Source: Pseudomonadota bacterium
Lineage (GTDB): Bacteria > Desulfobacterota > Desulfobacteria > Desulfobacterales > RPRI01
Assembly: GCA_018817425.1 (NCBI GenBank)
Contig: JAHITX010000077.1
Span: 1-43,093, forward strand
Length of the DNA: 43,093 nt
Direction of reading: 5' to 3'
The position numbers and the translations under genes were made by a program. Shown here one piece after another: positions 1-7,858 of this stretch. Under the pieces are notes generated by a model. It was given only the letters and a program-made list of their open reading frames with translations, had not been told where the DNA came from and did no database searches. Every line of letters starts with the position of its first letter. The stretch's first letter is position 1.

Positions 1-752
1 AAATATCATACAGATACAACCTCAAGCGCTTTAAATAGCACTTAATATCCATCAATTTATTTTGGAGATTAATACGGATTGCAGTTTTATGTAATACCGT
101 ATTAATATAATCAATGCAATTCATGCGCTTTTAGTTTTACTAAATATCAGATAAAAATCTGGGGGGGTTGCCGATCATATTCTTATAAACTCCTTAAAGC
201 ACAAAGTGATTCCAAAAGGGGAAGCCTTATAACAGGACTATACAAGAAGTCTGCGTTTGTGAATTGCAAGGAAGGAAAACCAAAGCTGACGCTGAGAAAG
301 CCTATAACATGAAGAAGTACTTGACGGAAGCATATAACTAACTCGCAAATTAAACGCCGGATAATGCGGGGATGTGAACCATAAGCAAACGTTCCTGCGG
401 AGCATAGCAACCAAGACAAATAAACTTTGGCCTTTCTTTCAATCTGCAATCCTCATTTCTGGCAATTACCCATCACCGAACAGTTGTAGGTGAACTCAGC
501 GATGAAAGGAAAAAACATATACCATGCAGTTATACAAAAGCCCGTTTGTACTTCGTGGCCTGTAAGCCGTGCTTTAAATAACAGCAAGATCTTTCCGGTA
601 CTCTACTTCATCCAAAGCGGTGAACAAAAATACAATAAGCAAATGGTAAGATAATTTCCAGACCCTGTACAATGAAACTTTCGGATTCTTATTGTCTCCA
701 CCGCGTCAGCATACACTTGCCCTGCCCTACCCCAAATTAAACAAGCCACTTA
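1..752. other. Region with no recognisable gene
   Basis: I see no convincing gene here. The longest open frame (about 88 codons, minus strand, 183-449) has unusual composition and matches no family I know. All other frames are broken by stops. The stretch looks like eroded DNA, consistent with the transporter remnant that follows. Confidence 0.5.
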
Positions 753-905
753 GCATAGTTCTTTGTAACTGAAGCTTAACTTTCAGGCATTCTCAAATTC
801 TCCGGCAACTTCCGCTATTCCCGATAGCATAAACCCTACCACCCTTGTTTAAATCACCGGCGGAAATTAAGATTGACATAGGCTTATGAAGTGCGAAAAT
901 GATTT
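753..905. repeat. Long direct repeat, copy A (partner at 7290-7440)
   Basis: About 150 bp is repeated in the same orientation at 7290-7440, at roughly 75% identity by eye with small gaps. Shared blocks include TCAGGCATTCT, CTACCACCCTTG, GGAAATTAAG and TTGACATAG. The pair brackets the asr operon and its neighbours. Together with the duplicated asr leader (2225 and 7741) it suggests an old segmental duplication. No coding potential is seen in either copy. Confidence 0.7.
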
Positions 906-939
906 TACAATCACAAAAACAATAACCGGAAACTTATAT

Positions 940-1267
940 ATGGACAAAACAGAAGCAGACGCCCCGGCCGGAAAATTTCTTCATATCGAAACAAAGTGGC
1001 TGGTATTATTGGCTGTTGGCGTTGGAACATTTATGTCTGCATCTGCAGGAAACAATGACGTATCTCGGCCTTACCACAGGGCCATTTCTCGGAGGCTGGC
1101 TGACCGACCATCTTGGCTGGCATTTTGTTTTCTTCATCAATGTGCCGATAGCTCTGTTTGCCATCTGGTTGAGTTTATTTGACATGGGTCTGTTATTTGT
1201 ATGTGGAGTGGCCTTGATGGCGGCAGCCATCACCTTTATGCGCGGCAATGACCACCCCCGGAAATAA
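940..1267 (+). pseudogene. Remnant of an MFS drug transporter (EmrB/QacA-like, DHA2 type)
   Basis: Two frames together spell a transporter. The first, from the ATG at 940, reads [20 protein letters not shown] then [14 protein letters not shown], the usual N-terminus and first helix of EmrB-type carriers. The reading then moves to another frame near 1050, which carries [20 protein letters not shown] and [11 protein letters not shown], the conserved helix 4-5 motif. It then jumps to a final helix and a basic tail ending at 1267. About 100 codons replace the roughly 500 of an intact carrier, so a frameshift and at least two large internal deletions have occurred. It is certainly non-functional as a transporter. 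Confidence 0.8.
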
Positions 1268-1307
1268 ATCTCAATTGAAAATGGCTTACTGAACAACAAT
1301 AAACCGG

Positions 1308-1335
1308 TTGACAACTAATGGAATTTTCATATAAT
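1308..1335 (+). promoter_or_regulatory. Consensus sigma-70 promoter for mntA-hepT
   Basis: A perfect -35 TTGACA (1308-1313) and a perfect -10 TATAAT (1330-1335) are separated by 16 bp. Transcription would start near 1342, about 60 nt before the mntA ATG at 1403. The leader ends in a strong ribosome site, AGGAG, near 1391-1395. Confidence 0.7.
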
Positions 1336-1402
1336 TTAACTTGGTCTGGATTGATACATATAAAGCACATCCGGCATAAATAATTCATAAAGGAGAAAAT
1401 CA

Positions 1403-1699
1403 ATGAAAGCAAAGGAACCAGTAGTGCTTCTGCAGGAAAACCGTGCATTACTTAATAAACATCATGTAAAAGCGCTTTATCTTTTCGGTTCCGTTGTTCG
1501 CGAAGAAAATAAGCCTGATAGTGATGTGGACATTCTCGTGGAATTCCAACCCGAGGCTCATGTTGGCTTGTTCGGCCTGGCTAGGTTACAGAGGATATTA
1601 TCTGAAATTCTTGACAGGCCCGTGGATCTGACGACCGCTAACTCCTTGCACAAAGCACTGAAAGACAGAATACTCAAGGAGGCTGTTCGTGCCGCATAG
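1403..1699 (+). CDS. mntA: MntA-type nucleotidyltransferase antitoxin
   Basis: A 98-aa minimal nucleotidyltransferase. The family motif GS-x10-DxD is intact: GSVV follows the LYLF strand and DVDILVEF follows ten residues later. In MntA/HepT systems this enzyme adds AMP to the HepT toxin and so neutralises it. The gene has a good ribosome site (AGGAG) and a consensus promoter. It overlaps hepT by 11 nt, which indicates translational coupling. Length and motif spacing are normal, so it is probably functional. The module sits between two imperfect copies of a sequence from the end of the MFS remnant. Confidence 0.9.
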   Translation: MKAKEPVVLLQENRALLNKHHVKALYLFGSVVREENKPDSDVDILVEFQPEAHVGLFGLARLQRILSEILDRPVDLTTANSLHKALKDRILKEAVRAA

Positions 1700-2042
1700 A
1701 GACTGGAAGTTCAGGATTCAAGACATATTGGATGCCATCAGTGCAATTCAGAACTACACACAAGGGATAGAATTCAAGAGTTTCACTGAGGATCGGAGAA
1801 CTGTAGATGCGGTAGTCCGAAACCTGATTATCATTGGAGAAGCCGCTGTTCACATTCCGGAAGATATTTGTTTGGAGTACCCTAATGTTCCTTGGTACGA
1901 CATGCGCGGTATGCGCAATATTGTGGTTCACGAGTATTTCCAAGCTGACGACGCGATTATATGGGATACGATACATGTGGATTTGCCAACATTACCCGAC
2001 CTGCTAATAAAAGTACTTGAAGATAGCCCAGATTACCAGTAA
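1689..2042 (+). CDS. hepT: HepT-type (DUF86) RNase toxin
   Basis: A 117-aa DUF86/HepT protein. It carries the HEPN catalytic motif RNxxxH followed by tyrosine (RGMRNIVVHEYF), the R-x4-H-x-Y signature. In characterised systems the tyrosine is the residue AMPylated by MntA. The start is GTG at 1689, preceded by AAGGAGG at about 1676-1682 inside the end of mntA. HEPN RNases of this type cleave RNA, and with MntA they form a type VII toxin-antitoxin pair. No damage is visible. Confidence 0.9.
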   Translation: MPHRDWKFRIQDILDAISAIQNYTQGIEFKSFTEDRRTVDAVVRNLIIIGEAAVHIPEDICLEYPNVPWYDMRGMRNIVVHEYFQADDAIIWDTIHVDLPTLPDLLIKVLEDSPDYQ

Positions 2043-2130
2043 TTTCAATTATTTTTTCGTAATCATAACAATCATCCAGGACTTTTTTACTGAATACAGT
2101 TATTGAAACTCCCCGCTGCAAGCAGCAGGT

Positions 2131-2181
2131 GCGGCAATGACCACCCTCTATATCAAAGCACAATTAAAATAGTTTCTCTGA
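2131..2181. repeat. Imperfect 51-bp direct repeat flanking mntA-hepT (partner 1242-1292)
   Basis: The first 16 bp (GCGGCAATGACCACCC) are identical at 1242-1257 and 2131-2146. Similarity continues weakly to 1292 and 2181, about 70% overall. The first copy is the 3' end of the MFS remnant; the second lies just after hepT. The toxin-antitoxin pair is therefore bracketed by the same sequence. Confidence 0.6.
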
Positions 2182-2224
2182 CAATTAGCCCGATAGTATA
2201 ACCTATGAAGATATTGATAATGTA

Positions 2225-2325
2225 CTTGACTTAAGTCAAAGACTTTTTCCTCTCTGGATGTTTAAGTATTACATAAACAAGAAACTCAATAAACAACTGC
2301 TTGTTAGTAAAGAAAGGGATAAAAC
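2225..2325 (+). promoter_or_regulatory. asr leader with FNR/CRP-type operator (copy B)
   Basis: A perfect 14-bp palindrome, TTGACTTAAGTCAA (2226-2239), has the TTGAC-N4-GTCAA form typical of FNR/CRP-family (including HcpR/DNR-like) sites. It lies about 90 bp before asrA. If it works as a class II activator site centred at -41.5, transcription would start near 2274. The following bases, up to the asrA ATG, are repeated almost unchanged at 7741-7846. Anaerobic or redox control of asr fits this site. The regulator is not in the window. Confidence 0.65.
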
Positions 2326-3342
2326 ATGGGATGGAAATTTACAAATGCCACCTTCAATGATCTGTTTGACAGACTAAATAAGGATTACACGATTCTTGCT
2401 CCGAAACGATTTGTTAAGCGCGGTCGATTCTCTGATACTGACCTTATTCGATATGATGAAGTCAAAAAGCCTGATGATATTGTCTGGAATGAGAAATCAA
2501 CTTTTTCCCCGAAGGAAGCGGTCATTCCGATCACGCAGACGCTTTTTTATTTTACAGAAAATGAGTTTCGGGAACCGCAACCTGAAGAAAAGCAGTTTCT
2601 TGTTTTTCTTCGCCCCTGTGATATCAATGGCATCCGCCGTCTGGATACGATTTATCTTAAAAACGGCCCCGAGCCTGATTCTTATTATGCTAATTTGCGA
2701 AAGCGTGTCAGATTCGCTATGATTGAATGTACGGAAAGCTTTGATACCTGTTTCTGCGTATCCATGAAATCCAATATTACTTCCGACTACGATATAGCTG
2801 TATGTTTAACTGATGATAAAGTTTTGCTTGAAGTTAAAAACGACGAGTTTCTCAGTTACATCACTTCTGATATACCTCAGGTTGAATTCAGTCCTGAATT
2901 TATTCTCGAAAACAAAATCAAAGTAAATGTTCCTGAAGCAGATGATATGCCCTCCGGTATTTATGATCATGATATGTGGGGCGAATATAAAAGCCGCTGC
3001 ATAGCCTGCGGACGCTGCAACACAACCTGCATAACATGCAGCTGCCACACAACAAATGATATCTTCTATGATGATAACGCTCTTGCCGGAGAAAGAAGGC
3101 GTACCTGGGCATCGTGTCATATAGACGGCTTTACTGATATGGCAGGAGGCATATCTTTCAGGAAAGATAATGGTTCCCGTATGCGGTTTAAGGTTTTACA
3201 TAAAGTTTATGACTACAAGAAACGCTTTGGAGAACTTATGTGTGTGGGATGTGGTCGATGTGATGACAATTGCCCGGAATATATTTCTTATTCAAACTGT
3301 ATAAACAAACTCAGTAATGTAATTCAGGAGGAAAATCTATGA
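2326..3342 (+). CDS. asrA: Anaerobic sulfite reductase subunit A (iron-sulfur)
   Basis: A 338-aa cytoplasmic iron-sulfur protein of the AsrA family. An N-terminal domain with RPCDINGIRRLD and CFCVSM is followed by two 4Fe-4S binding sets: C225-x2-C228-x2-C231-x3-C235 and C306-x2-C309-x2-C312-x3-C316, the last followed by Pro. AsrA passes electrons between AsrB and the sirohaem subunit AsrC during six-electron reduction of sulfite to sulfide. The ATG has an AAAGGG ribosome site and lies just after the FNR-type leader. The gene overlaps asrB by 4 nt (ATGA). Length is normal for the family and no damage is seen. Confidence 0.95.
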   Translation: MGWKFTNATFNDLFDRLNKDYTILAPKRFVKRGRFSDTDLIRYDEVKKPDDIVWNEKSTFSPKEAVIPITQTLFYFTENEFREPQPEEKQFLVFLRPCDINGIRRLDTIYLKNGPEPDSYYANLRKRVRFAMIECTESFDTCFCVSMKSNITSDYDIAVCLTDDKVLLEVKNDEFLSYITSDIPQVEFSPEFILENKIKVNVPEADDMPSGIYDHDMWGEYKSRCIACGRCNTTCITCSCHTTNDIFYDDNALAGERRRTWASCHIDGFTDMAGGISFRKDNGSRMRFKVLHKVYDYKKRFGELMCVGCGRCDDNCPEYISYSNCINKLSNVIQEENL

Positions 3343-4136
3343 CCAAAAATCCTCTGACGCCCAAACCGCACAGAATACTTGAAATAAACCGGGAAACCGA
3401 TCTTGAGTCGACATTTCGGATTGAAATGGATACTCCTCCCGTAATGGGGCAGTTCTACATGGTATCTATTCCAAGAATCGGCGAAATGCCTATATCCATC
3501 AGCGGAATCGGAGATGGCTGGATCGATATGACGATCCGTAATGTGGGCAAGGTAAGCCAGGCCGTTCATTCTATGAATCATGAATCAATATTCTTTTTAC
3601 GTGGTCCCTATGGAAACGGTTTTTCTCTAGACGAGTTGAAAGGACAACATCTTGTTATTGCTACAGGTGGATCAGGCATAGCTCCTGTCCGTCCTATAGT
3701 AGAATATTACTATCACAATGCGCACGAAATTGAAAAACTTGACCTGCTGTTTGGTTTCAAAACTCCTGATACCATAATGTTTAAAAAAGATATCGAACGC
3801 TGGAAGAACAAGTTTGAAACAATTCTTACTGTTGATGATGGTTGCGGTATCTGGGAAGGCGAATGTGTGGGTCTTATCACAGGATATGTGAAAAATATAA
3901 AGCTTTCCGAATATAACAAGATGGATATTATCATAATCGGCCCGCCTGTCATGATCAAATATACTGCCGCAGAATTCATCAAAAGAGGAGTCAACGAGGA
4001 AAGAATCATTGTTTCCATGGAACGGCGAATGTCCTGCGGACTTGGCAAATGCGGCCACTGCAAGATCGGAGAATATTACATCTGCCTGGATGGCCCGGTA
4101 TTTCGCTATAAAGATGCTTTTAAAATGATAGATTAA
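3339..4136 (+). CDS. asrB: Anaerobic sulfite reductase subunit B (FAD/NAD-binding)
   Basis: A 265-aa member of the ferredoxin-NADP reductase superfamily, related to PyrK and HydG. It has the flavin-binding barrel, then LVIATGGSGIAPVRP, the NAD(P)-binding loop. At the C-terminus is a 2Fe-2S set, C233-x4-C238-x2-C241-x7-C249, within CGLGKCGHC. It takes electrons from NAD(P)H and hands them to AsrA. It overlaps asrA by 4 nt and lies 13 nt before asrC, with AGGAGG in the gap. Intact by length and motifs. Confidence 0.95.
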   Translation: MTKNPLTPKPHRILEINRETDLESTFRIEMDTPPVMGQFYMVSIPRIGEMPISISGIGDGWIDMTIRNVGKVSQAVHSMNHESIFFLRGPYGNGFSLDELKGQHLVIATGGSGIAPVRPIVEYYYHNAHEIEKLDLLFGFKTPDTIMFKKDIERWKNKFETILTVDDGCGIWEGECVGLITGYVKNIKLSEYNKMDIIIIGPPVMIKYTAAEFIKRGVNEERIIVSMERRMSCGLGKCGHCKIGEYYICLDGPVFRYKDAFKMID

Positions 4137-4149
4137 CAGGAGGAATATA

Positions 4150-5157
4150 ATGACTCTTGATATAAACACAAAGACAGTTATAAAAAATGCTTACCGGATT
4201 ACCAAGGAAAGAGGAAAAACAGCATTGCGGATTCGCGTTCCCGGAGGATATCTGAAGGCAAAGCATTTCGACCTGCTTAAAGAAATTGCCGAAGTTTATG
4301 GAGACAAAATAGTACACCTTACTACAAGACAGGGCTTTGAGATTTCAGGTATCGATTATAATAGTATTTCTAATGTTAATACTCTGATTAAACCTTTATT
4401 ACAGGATCTTGAAATTGATATCGGCGTTACAATCAAAGATGCTTCCAAAGGTTATCCGTCTGCAGGAACCCGTAATATTGCCGCATGTATAGGAAACCGT
4501 GTGTGTCCTTTTGCCAACTATAATACTACTGCTCTGGCACAAAGGATAGAAAAAGAAATCTATCCGAACAACTACCATGTAAAAGTCGCCCTCACTGGAT
4601 GCCCTAATGACTGTATTAAATCGCGTATGAATGATTTCGGAATTGTGGGTATGGTTGAACCACAATATGATTATCAGCGCTGCATAGGATGTGAAGCATG
4701 TGTCAAAAACTGCAAAAGCAATGTTACAGGAGCGCTTAGTCTTCATAAAGGAAAGGTGAAACGTGATACAAGGCGTTGTATCGGCTGCGGCGAGTGTATA
4801 CTCAAATGCCCAACAGCCGCCTGGACACGTAATCCTACTAAATATTATGATATCCTTATTATGGGCCGCACAGGAAAGAAGAACCCCCGCATTGCTGAAC
4901 AGTTCATCCAGTGGGCTGATGAAGAAGTTGTAATAAAAGTGATAAAAAATACATACAAGTTTATTGATGAACACATTGACAAAACTCTTCCCAAAGAACA
5001 CATCGGATATATTGTTGATCGTACAGGGTATCAGGTTTTCCGCGACAAAGTGCTTGAAGATATCAAACTAAATCCTGAAGCACGGGTAGCCGGACACGTC
5101 CAGTGGGGTGGTTTTAGATACAGCAGCGATACCTTTATGTCCGATAGGATGCAGTAG
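4150..5157 (+). CDS. asrC: Anaerobic sulfite reductase subunit C (sirohaem catalytic subunit)
   Basis: A 335-aa sulfite/nitrite reductase-fold protein. The sirohaem-4Fe4S ligands are visible: C113-x5-C119 (CIGNRVC) and C151-x3-C155 (GCPNDC). A two-cluster ferredoxin insert follows, at C178/181/184/188 and C210/213/216/220, as expected for AsrC rather than the longer CysI or DsrAB. This subunit carries out reduction of sulfite to sulfide. It has a strong ribosome site (AGGAGG, 4138-4143). It is the third gene of the asrABC operon and appears intact. Confidence 0.95.
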   Translation: MTLDINTKTVIKNAYRITKERGKTALRIRVPGGYLKAKHFDLLKEIAEVYGDKIVHLTTRQGFEISGIDYNSISNVNTLIKPLLQDLEIDIGVTIKDASKGYPSAGTRNIAACIGNRVCPFANYNTTALAQRIEKEIYPNNYHVKVALTGCPNDCIKSRMNDFGIVGMVEPQYDYQRCIGCEACVKNCKSNVTGALSLHKGKVKRDTRRCIGCGECILKCPTAAWTRNPTKYYDILIMGRTGKKNPRIAEQFIQWADEEVVIKVIKNTYKFIDEHIDKTLPKEHIGYIVDRTGYQVFRDKVLEDIKLNPEARVAGHVQWGGFRYSSDTFMSDRMQ

Positions 5158-5193
5158 TAGGAATTTAAATAGTTCCCATTTATTAAGAGGGAA

Positions 5194-6216
5194 TTGCAGG
5201 TTGAGGTGTTAACTTTGATTAAAGGAAAGTTATTAGCCGGAAGTCGTAATCTGGTTCAACTGATCATTTTTATTATTACTGTTGCCGTCGGGTTTCAATT
5301 TTACATTTTTGTTTCACAGGCTCTTGGAGACAGCCCTATTACCGTGCCAAGACCATCCGGGGTTGAAGGATTTTTGCCTATCGGCGCCTTAATGGGTTGG
5401 AAGTACTTTATCAATACAGGCCATTGGGATATTATCCATCCCGCTGCAATGGTTTTTCTCGGATTTGCAGTATTTATATCGTTTTTGTTAAGAAAATCCT
5501 TTTGCGGCTGGTTTTGTCCGGTTGGGACATTTTCAGAATGGATATGGAAAACGGGCGAATACGTACTGAAAAAAAATTTTAAAATTCCGCTTGGAATAGA
5601 TATTCCACTGCGCCTTTCCAAATATCTCCTTCTGGGCTTTTTTATTTACATAGTTTTCAAAATGAGTTCGTCAGATATTGCCGCTTTTTTACAAAGCCCT
5701 TACTATAAAATAGCCGACGTTAAAATGCTTCATTTTTTCACTGAAATTTCATATTTTACATCCGCTGTTCTATTGTCGTTAATTTTATTATCCTTTTTAT
5801 ACAGAAATTTTTGGTGCCGATATGCATGCCCATACGGAGCATTGCTTGGAATTTTCGGCATGTTCAGCCCAACACGTATTCATCGGAATCCTGACACTTG
5901 CATAAATTGCGAGAAATGCACGCAGGTATGTCCTTTTCACCTTCCGGTAAATAAAAAAAAGCAGATATTCAGTCCCGAATGCAATTGCTGCCTTGATTGC
6001 GTGAATACATGTCCTTCTGAAGAAACATTGGAACTTAAAACCGTATTTTTTAAAAATTCTTTAAAAACATCACATGTTGGTTTTTGTGTTATATTAATTT
6101 TTACAGTTATAGTATATTGTTCTGAAATTTCCGGTCATTGGAAAAGTGGGCTTTCGGAAAGCGAATTCAAAACGTGGCTTAAATTATCAGATTCTTCTAT
6201 AAATACCGATCCATAA
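5194..6216 (+). CDS. NapH/YccM-like membrane iron-sulfur protein
   Basis: A roughly 340-aa polytopic membrane protein with hydrophobic segments near residues 18-42, 85-105, 145-160, 190-208 and 292-310. Two Cys-x3-Cys-Pro motifs sit at helix ends (CGWFCPVG and CRYACPYG), as in NapH, NosR and CcoG proteins. Two cytoplasmic 4Fe-4S sets follow (CINCEKCTQVCP and CNCCLDCVNTCP). Such proteins usually move electrons between the quinol pool and soluble partners. It starts 36 nt after asrC, so it is probably co-transcribed and may link Asr to the membrane. There is no ATG start: TTG at 5194 follows AAGAGGG closely, and GTG at 5206 or TTG at 5215 are alternatives. Confidence 0.85.
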   Translation: MQVEVLTLIKGKLLAGSRNLVQLIIFIITVAVGFQFYIFVSQALGDSPITVPRPSGVEGFLPIGALMGWKYFINTGHWDIIHPAAMVFLGFAVFISFLLRKSFCGWFCPVGTFSEWIWKTGEYVLKKNFKIPLGIDIPLRLSKYLLLGFFIYIVFKMSSSDIAAFLQSPYYKIADVKMLHFFTEISYFTSAVLLSLILLSFLYRNFWCRYACPYGALLGIFGMFSPTRIHRNPDTCINCEKCTQVCPFHLPVNKKKQIFSPECNCCLDCVNTCPSEETLELKTVFFKNSLKTSHVGFCVILIFTVIVYCSEISGHWKSGLSESEFKTWLKLSDSSINTDP

Positions 6217-6238
6217 GAAATACCGCTGAGAGGTGCGA

Positions 6239-6284
6239 TTATCTGTGTGATAACCTGTTGCCAAACTGCACACATTGTGATAAC
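6239..6284 (+). promoter_or_regulatory. Probable operator of the BrnT/BrnA-like pair
   Basis: A small inverted repeat, TTATC-N5-GATAA (6239-6253), overlaps the first of two 9-bp direct repeats TGTGATAAC (6246-6254 and 6276-6284). The copies are 30 bp apart, about three helical turns. The second ends 11 nt before the toxin ATG. This is a plausible autoregulatory site for the ribbon-helix-helix antitoxin. Function is inferred from position only. Confidence 0.4.
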
Positions 6285-6295
6285 TTTATTAATAA

Positions 6296-6580
6296 ATGAA
6301 AAGCATAAACTGGAACACCGAAAAGAGTGTGACACTCAAAACGTTACGAGGAATCTGTTTCGAGGATGTGGTTTTCTTTATTGAAAGGGGTGAAATATTA
6401 GACGACTATTTACATCCCAACCAGAAGACATACCCCGGACAACGAATCATGGTTATTTGTGTGGCTAATTATGCATATCTCGTACCTTATGTTGAGAATG
6501 AGGAAGAGCTATTTTTAAAAACGATTATTCCAAGCAGAAAGGCCATGCAGAGATATCTTGGAGAAAAACATGAAGGCTAA
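6296..6580 (+). CDS. BrnT-like toxin of a type II toxin-antitoxin pair
   Basis: A 94-aa protein with the features of a BrnT-like (COG2929-type) toxin family: IxWNxEKS near the N-terminus, ISFEDVVF-like GICFEDVVFFIERGEILDD, HPNQKTYPGQR, and a C-terminal LKTIIPSRKA. These are expected to be RelE-fold RNases. The ATG at 6296 begins right after a repeat-rich operator-like region. The gene overlaps the downstream antitoxin gene by 23 nt, with the toxin first as in brnTA. It appears complete. Confidence 0.8.
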   Translation: MKSINWNTEKSVTLKTLRGICFEDVVFFIERGEILDDYLHPNQKTYPGQRIMVICVANYAYLVPYVENEEELFLKTIIPSRKAMQRYLGEKHEG

Positions 6581-6848
6581 ACTGACAAAAGAAGAGAAAG
6601 AAATATTGGATAGCTTCGATAAAGGCGAATGGGTTCCTGTAGCTGACCTTTCAAAAAGGAAAAAAGAGTTGGCTGAGTATGCTCGCAATACTTTAAGAAA
6701 AGACAAGAGGCTGAATATAAGGATTTCTGAAAGAGACCTCATAGAGCTGCAAAGAAAGGCTGTCAAGGAAGGACTGCCCTACCAGACTTATGTATCAAGC
6801 ATTATCCACAAATTCATCAATGGAACTCTGGTCGAAGCTGGAAAATAA
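6558..6848 (+). CDS. BrnA/CopG-like ribbon-helix-helix antitoxin
   Basis: A 96-aa antitoxin partner. The N-terminal half is charged (LTKEEKEILDSFDKGEW), typical of toxin-wrapping segments. The C-terminal half, from about residue 53, reads LNIRISERDLIELQRKAVKE then GLPYQTYVSSIIHKF, a ribbon-helix-helix DNA-binding fold. It would bind the upstream operator and repress the pair. A strong overlap with the toxin gene supports coupling. An internal ATG at 6570 (MKAKLTKEE) is the likelier start: it is preceded by TTGGAGAAAAAC and fits the family's N-terminus. Confidence 0.8.
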   Translation: MEKNMKAKLTKEEKEILDSFDKGEWVPVADLSKRKKELAEYARNTLRKDKRLNIRISERDLIELQRKAVKEGLPYQTYVSSIIHKFINGTLVEAGK

Positions 6849-6890
6849 GATGGCCAACGAATAAGGATACATTATGCAAAGCCACAATCT

Positions 6891-7247
6891 TTGACAGGCT
6901 TTATAAAGAATGCAAAGTTTTTGGTTTTAACCACAATTGCATTGTTGGTCCTTGGGGTAGCTATAATATCTGGTGACGGAAAGTTGATGGTTCTAAATAT
7001 ATATGAAAAGATAACCGGTCAGAAATACCAGACCTTTTCCCAAGTACAAGATTATTCAAATGCAACGTACATAATCCTGAAAGCTAAGTTATCTCAAGAT
7101 ACAAACATGAGATTAGAAAGTGCAGATATTACTATATTTGTAGAGTCCGATACTTCGCACAGATACCGTGTTGAGTTAAAGGATGAGATTGATTTCTATA
7201 ATGTAAAGAAAAAACAAAATGGGACTTGGCAAATCAATAAAGAATGA
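6891..7247 (+). CDS. Small membrane-anchored protein with a doubtful 5' end
   Basis: The frame encodes about 118 residues: one N-terminal hydrophobic helix (FLVLTTIALLVLGVAIISG) and a soluble domain of no family I recognise. Only a TTG at 6891 opens this frame, and it lacks a close ribosome site. A better signal, AAGGA followed by ATG at 6874, reads only MQSHNL and then stops in another frame. A single-base frameshift near 6885-6891 would join the two. It may therefore be a recently broken gene, or an intact one using TTG. Confidence 0.45.
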   Translation: MTGFIKNAKFLVLTTIALLVLGVAIISGDGKLMVLNIYEKITGQKYQTFSQVQDYSNATYIILKAKLSQDTNMRLESADITIFVESDTSHRYRVELKDEIDFYNVKKKQNGTWQINKE

Positions 7248-7289
7248 TGGCAAGGATACTGTACAACTAACCAGGTAATTTTAAATGTT

Positions 7290-7440
7290 TCAGCATAATT
7301 CTTTATAACTGAGACTCTGCTATCAGGCATTCTATAGTTCTCCGTCATCTTCCACTATCCCCCATAAACTCTACCACCCTTGCTTCAAGCCCCGATGGAA
7401 ATTAAGTTTGACATAGACTTAAGAAATGAGAAAATGAATT
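7290..7440. repeat. Long direct repeat, copy A' (partner at 753-905)
   Basis: Second copy of the 150-bp repeat described at 753, in the same orientation. It lies within a 610-bp stretch without genes (7248-7858). That stretch also holds the MITE-like element at 7562-7703 and the second asr-type leader at 7741. Nothing else recognisable was found in the stretch. Confidence 0.7.
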
Positions 7441-7561
7441 TTATGATAATAATGATACGATAGAACGGCATAATATTATATCAAAACAACCCATAGCTAA
7501 ATCGACATGGCTATGAGTTATACTGACCCGTTTAATACAATATATTCGTAAGATAAATAAC

Positions 7562-7703
7562 GAACCAATTGCAAAACGCCCCATTTTGACCGATCTCAGC
7601 GTTGGGCTCAAATTTTTAACCTCAAAATACTCAATGTATTCCTGCGGTTAAACTTTTCGCCCGCCTTGATCTTGACCAAACCGAAACGTTTTGAAACTGG
7701 CTC
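7562..7703. repeat. MITE-like element, about 142 bp, with imperfect terminal inverted repeats
   Basis: The ends are inverted copies: CCAATTGCAAAACG (7565-7578) against the complement of CGTTTTGAAACTGG (7687-7700), 12 of 14 matching. A fragment of the same element in the opposite orientation lies at 34868-34921. The element at 36177-36321 shares its internal layout (an AAATACTC-x-A-x-GTA block and GCCTTGATCT). No open frame is present, so it would be a non-autonomous dispersed repeat. Confidence 0.6.
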
Positions 7704-7740
7704 TAACGTGAATTAGAATTTCAATCCAAGGGAAGATATT

Positions 7741-7846
7741 CTTGACCTAAGTCAAAGACTTTTTCCTCTCTGGGTGTTTAAGTATAAATAAACAAGAAAC
7801 TCCATAAATAACTGCTTTAAAGTAAAGAATGGGGTAAAAACATGGA
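7741..7846 (+). promoter_or_regulatory. Second copy of the asr leader (B') upstream of a cupin gene
   Basis: About 105 bp match 2225-2328 at roughly 90% identity by eye, including a near-perfect operator TTGACCTAAGTCAA (7742-7755). The copy extends through the position of the asrA start codon, where ATG at 7842 now opens only a four-codon frame. The cupin gene starts 13 nt further on with its own ribosome site. The cupin gene is therefore probably under the same redox-type regulator as asrABC. Confidence 0.65.
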
Positions 7847-7858
7847 AAGGAATTAGAA

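Noticed and set aside
183-449. 88-codon minus-strand frame in the first 750 bp
   Set aside because: Odd composition, no family resemblance, no ribosome site, and the surrounding DNA is stop-rich in all frames.
4399-5001. 200-codon frame antisense to asrC
   Set aside because: Shadow of a strongly supported gene, with no start signals of its own.
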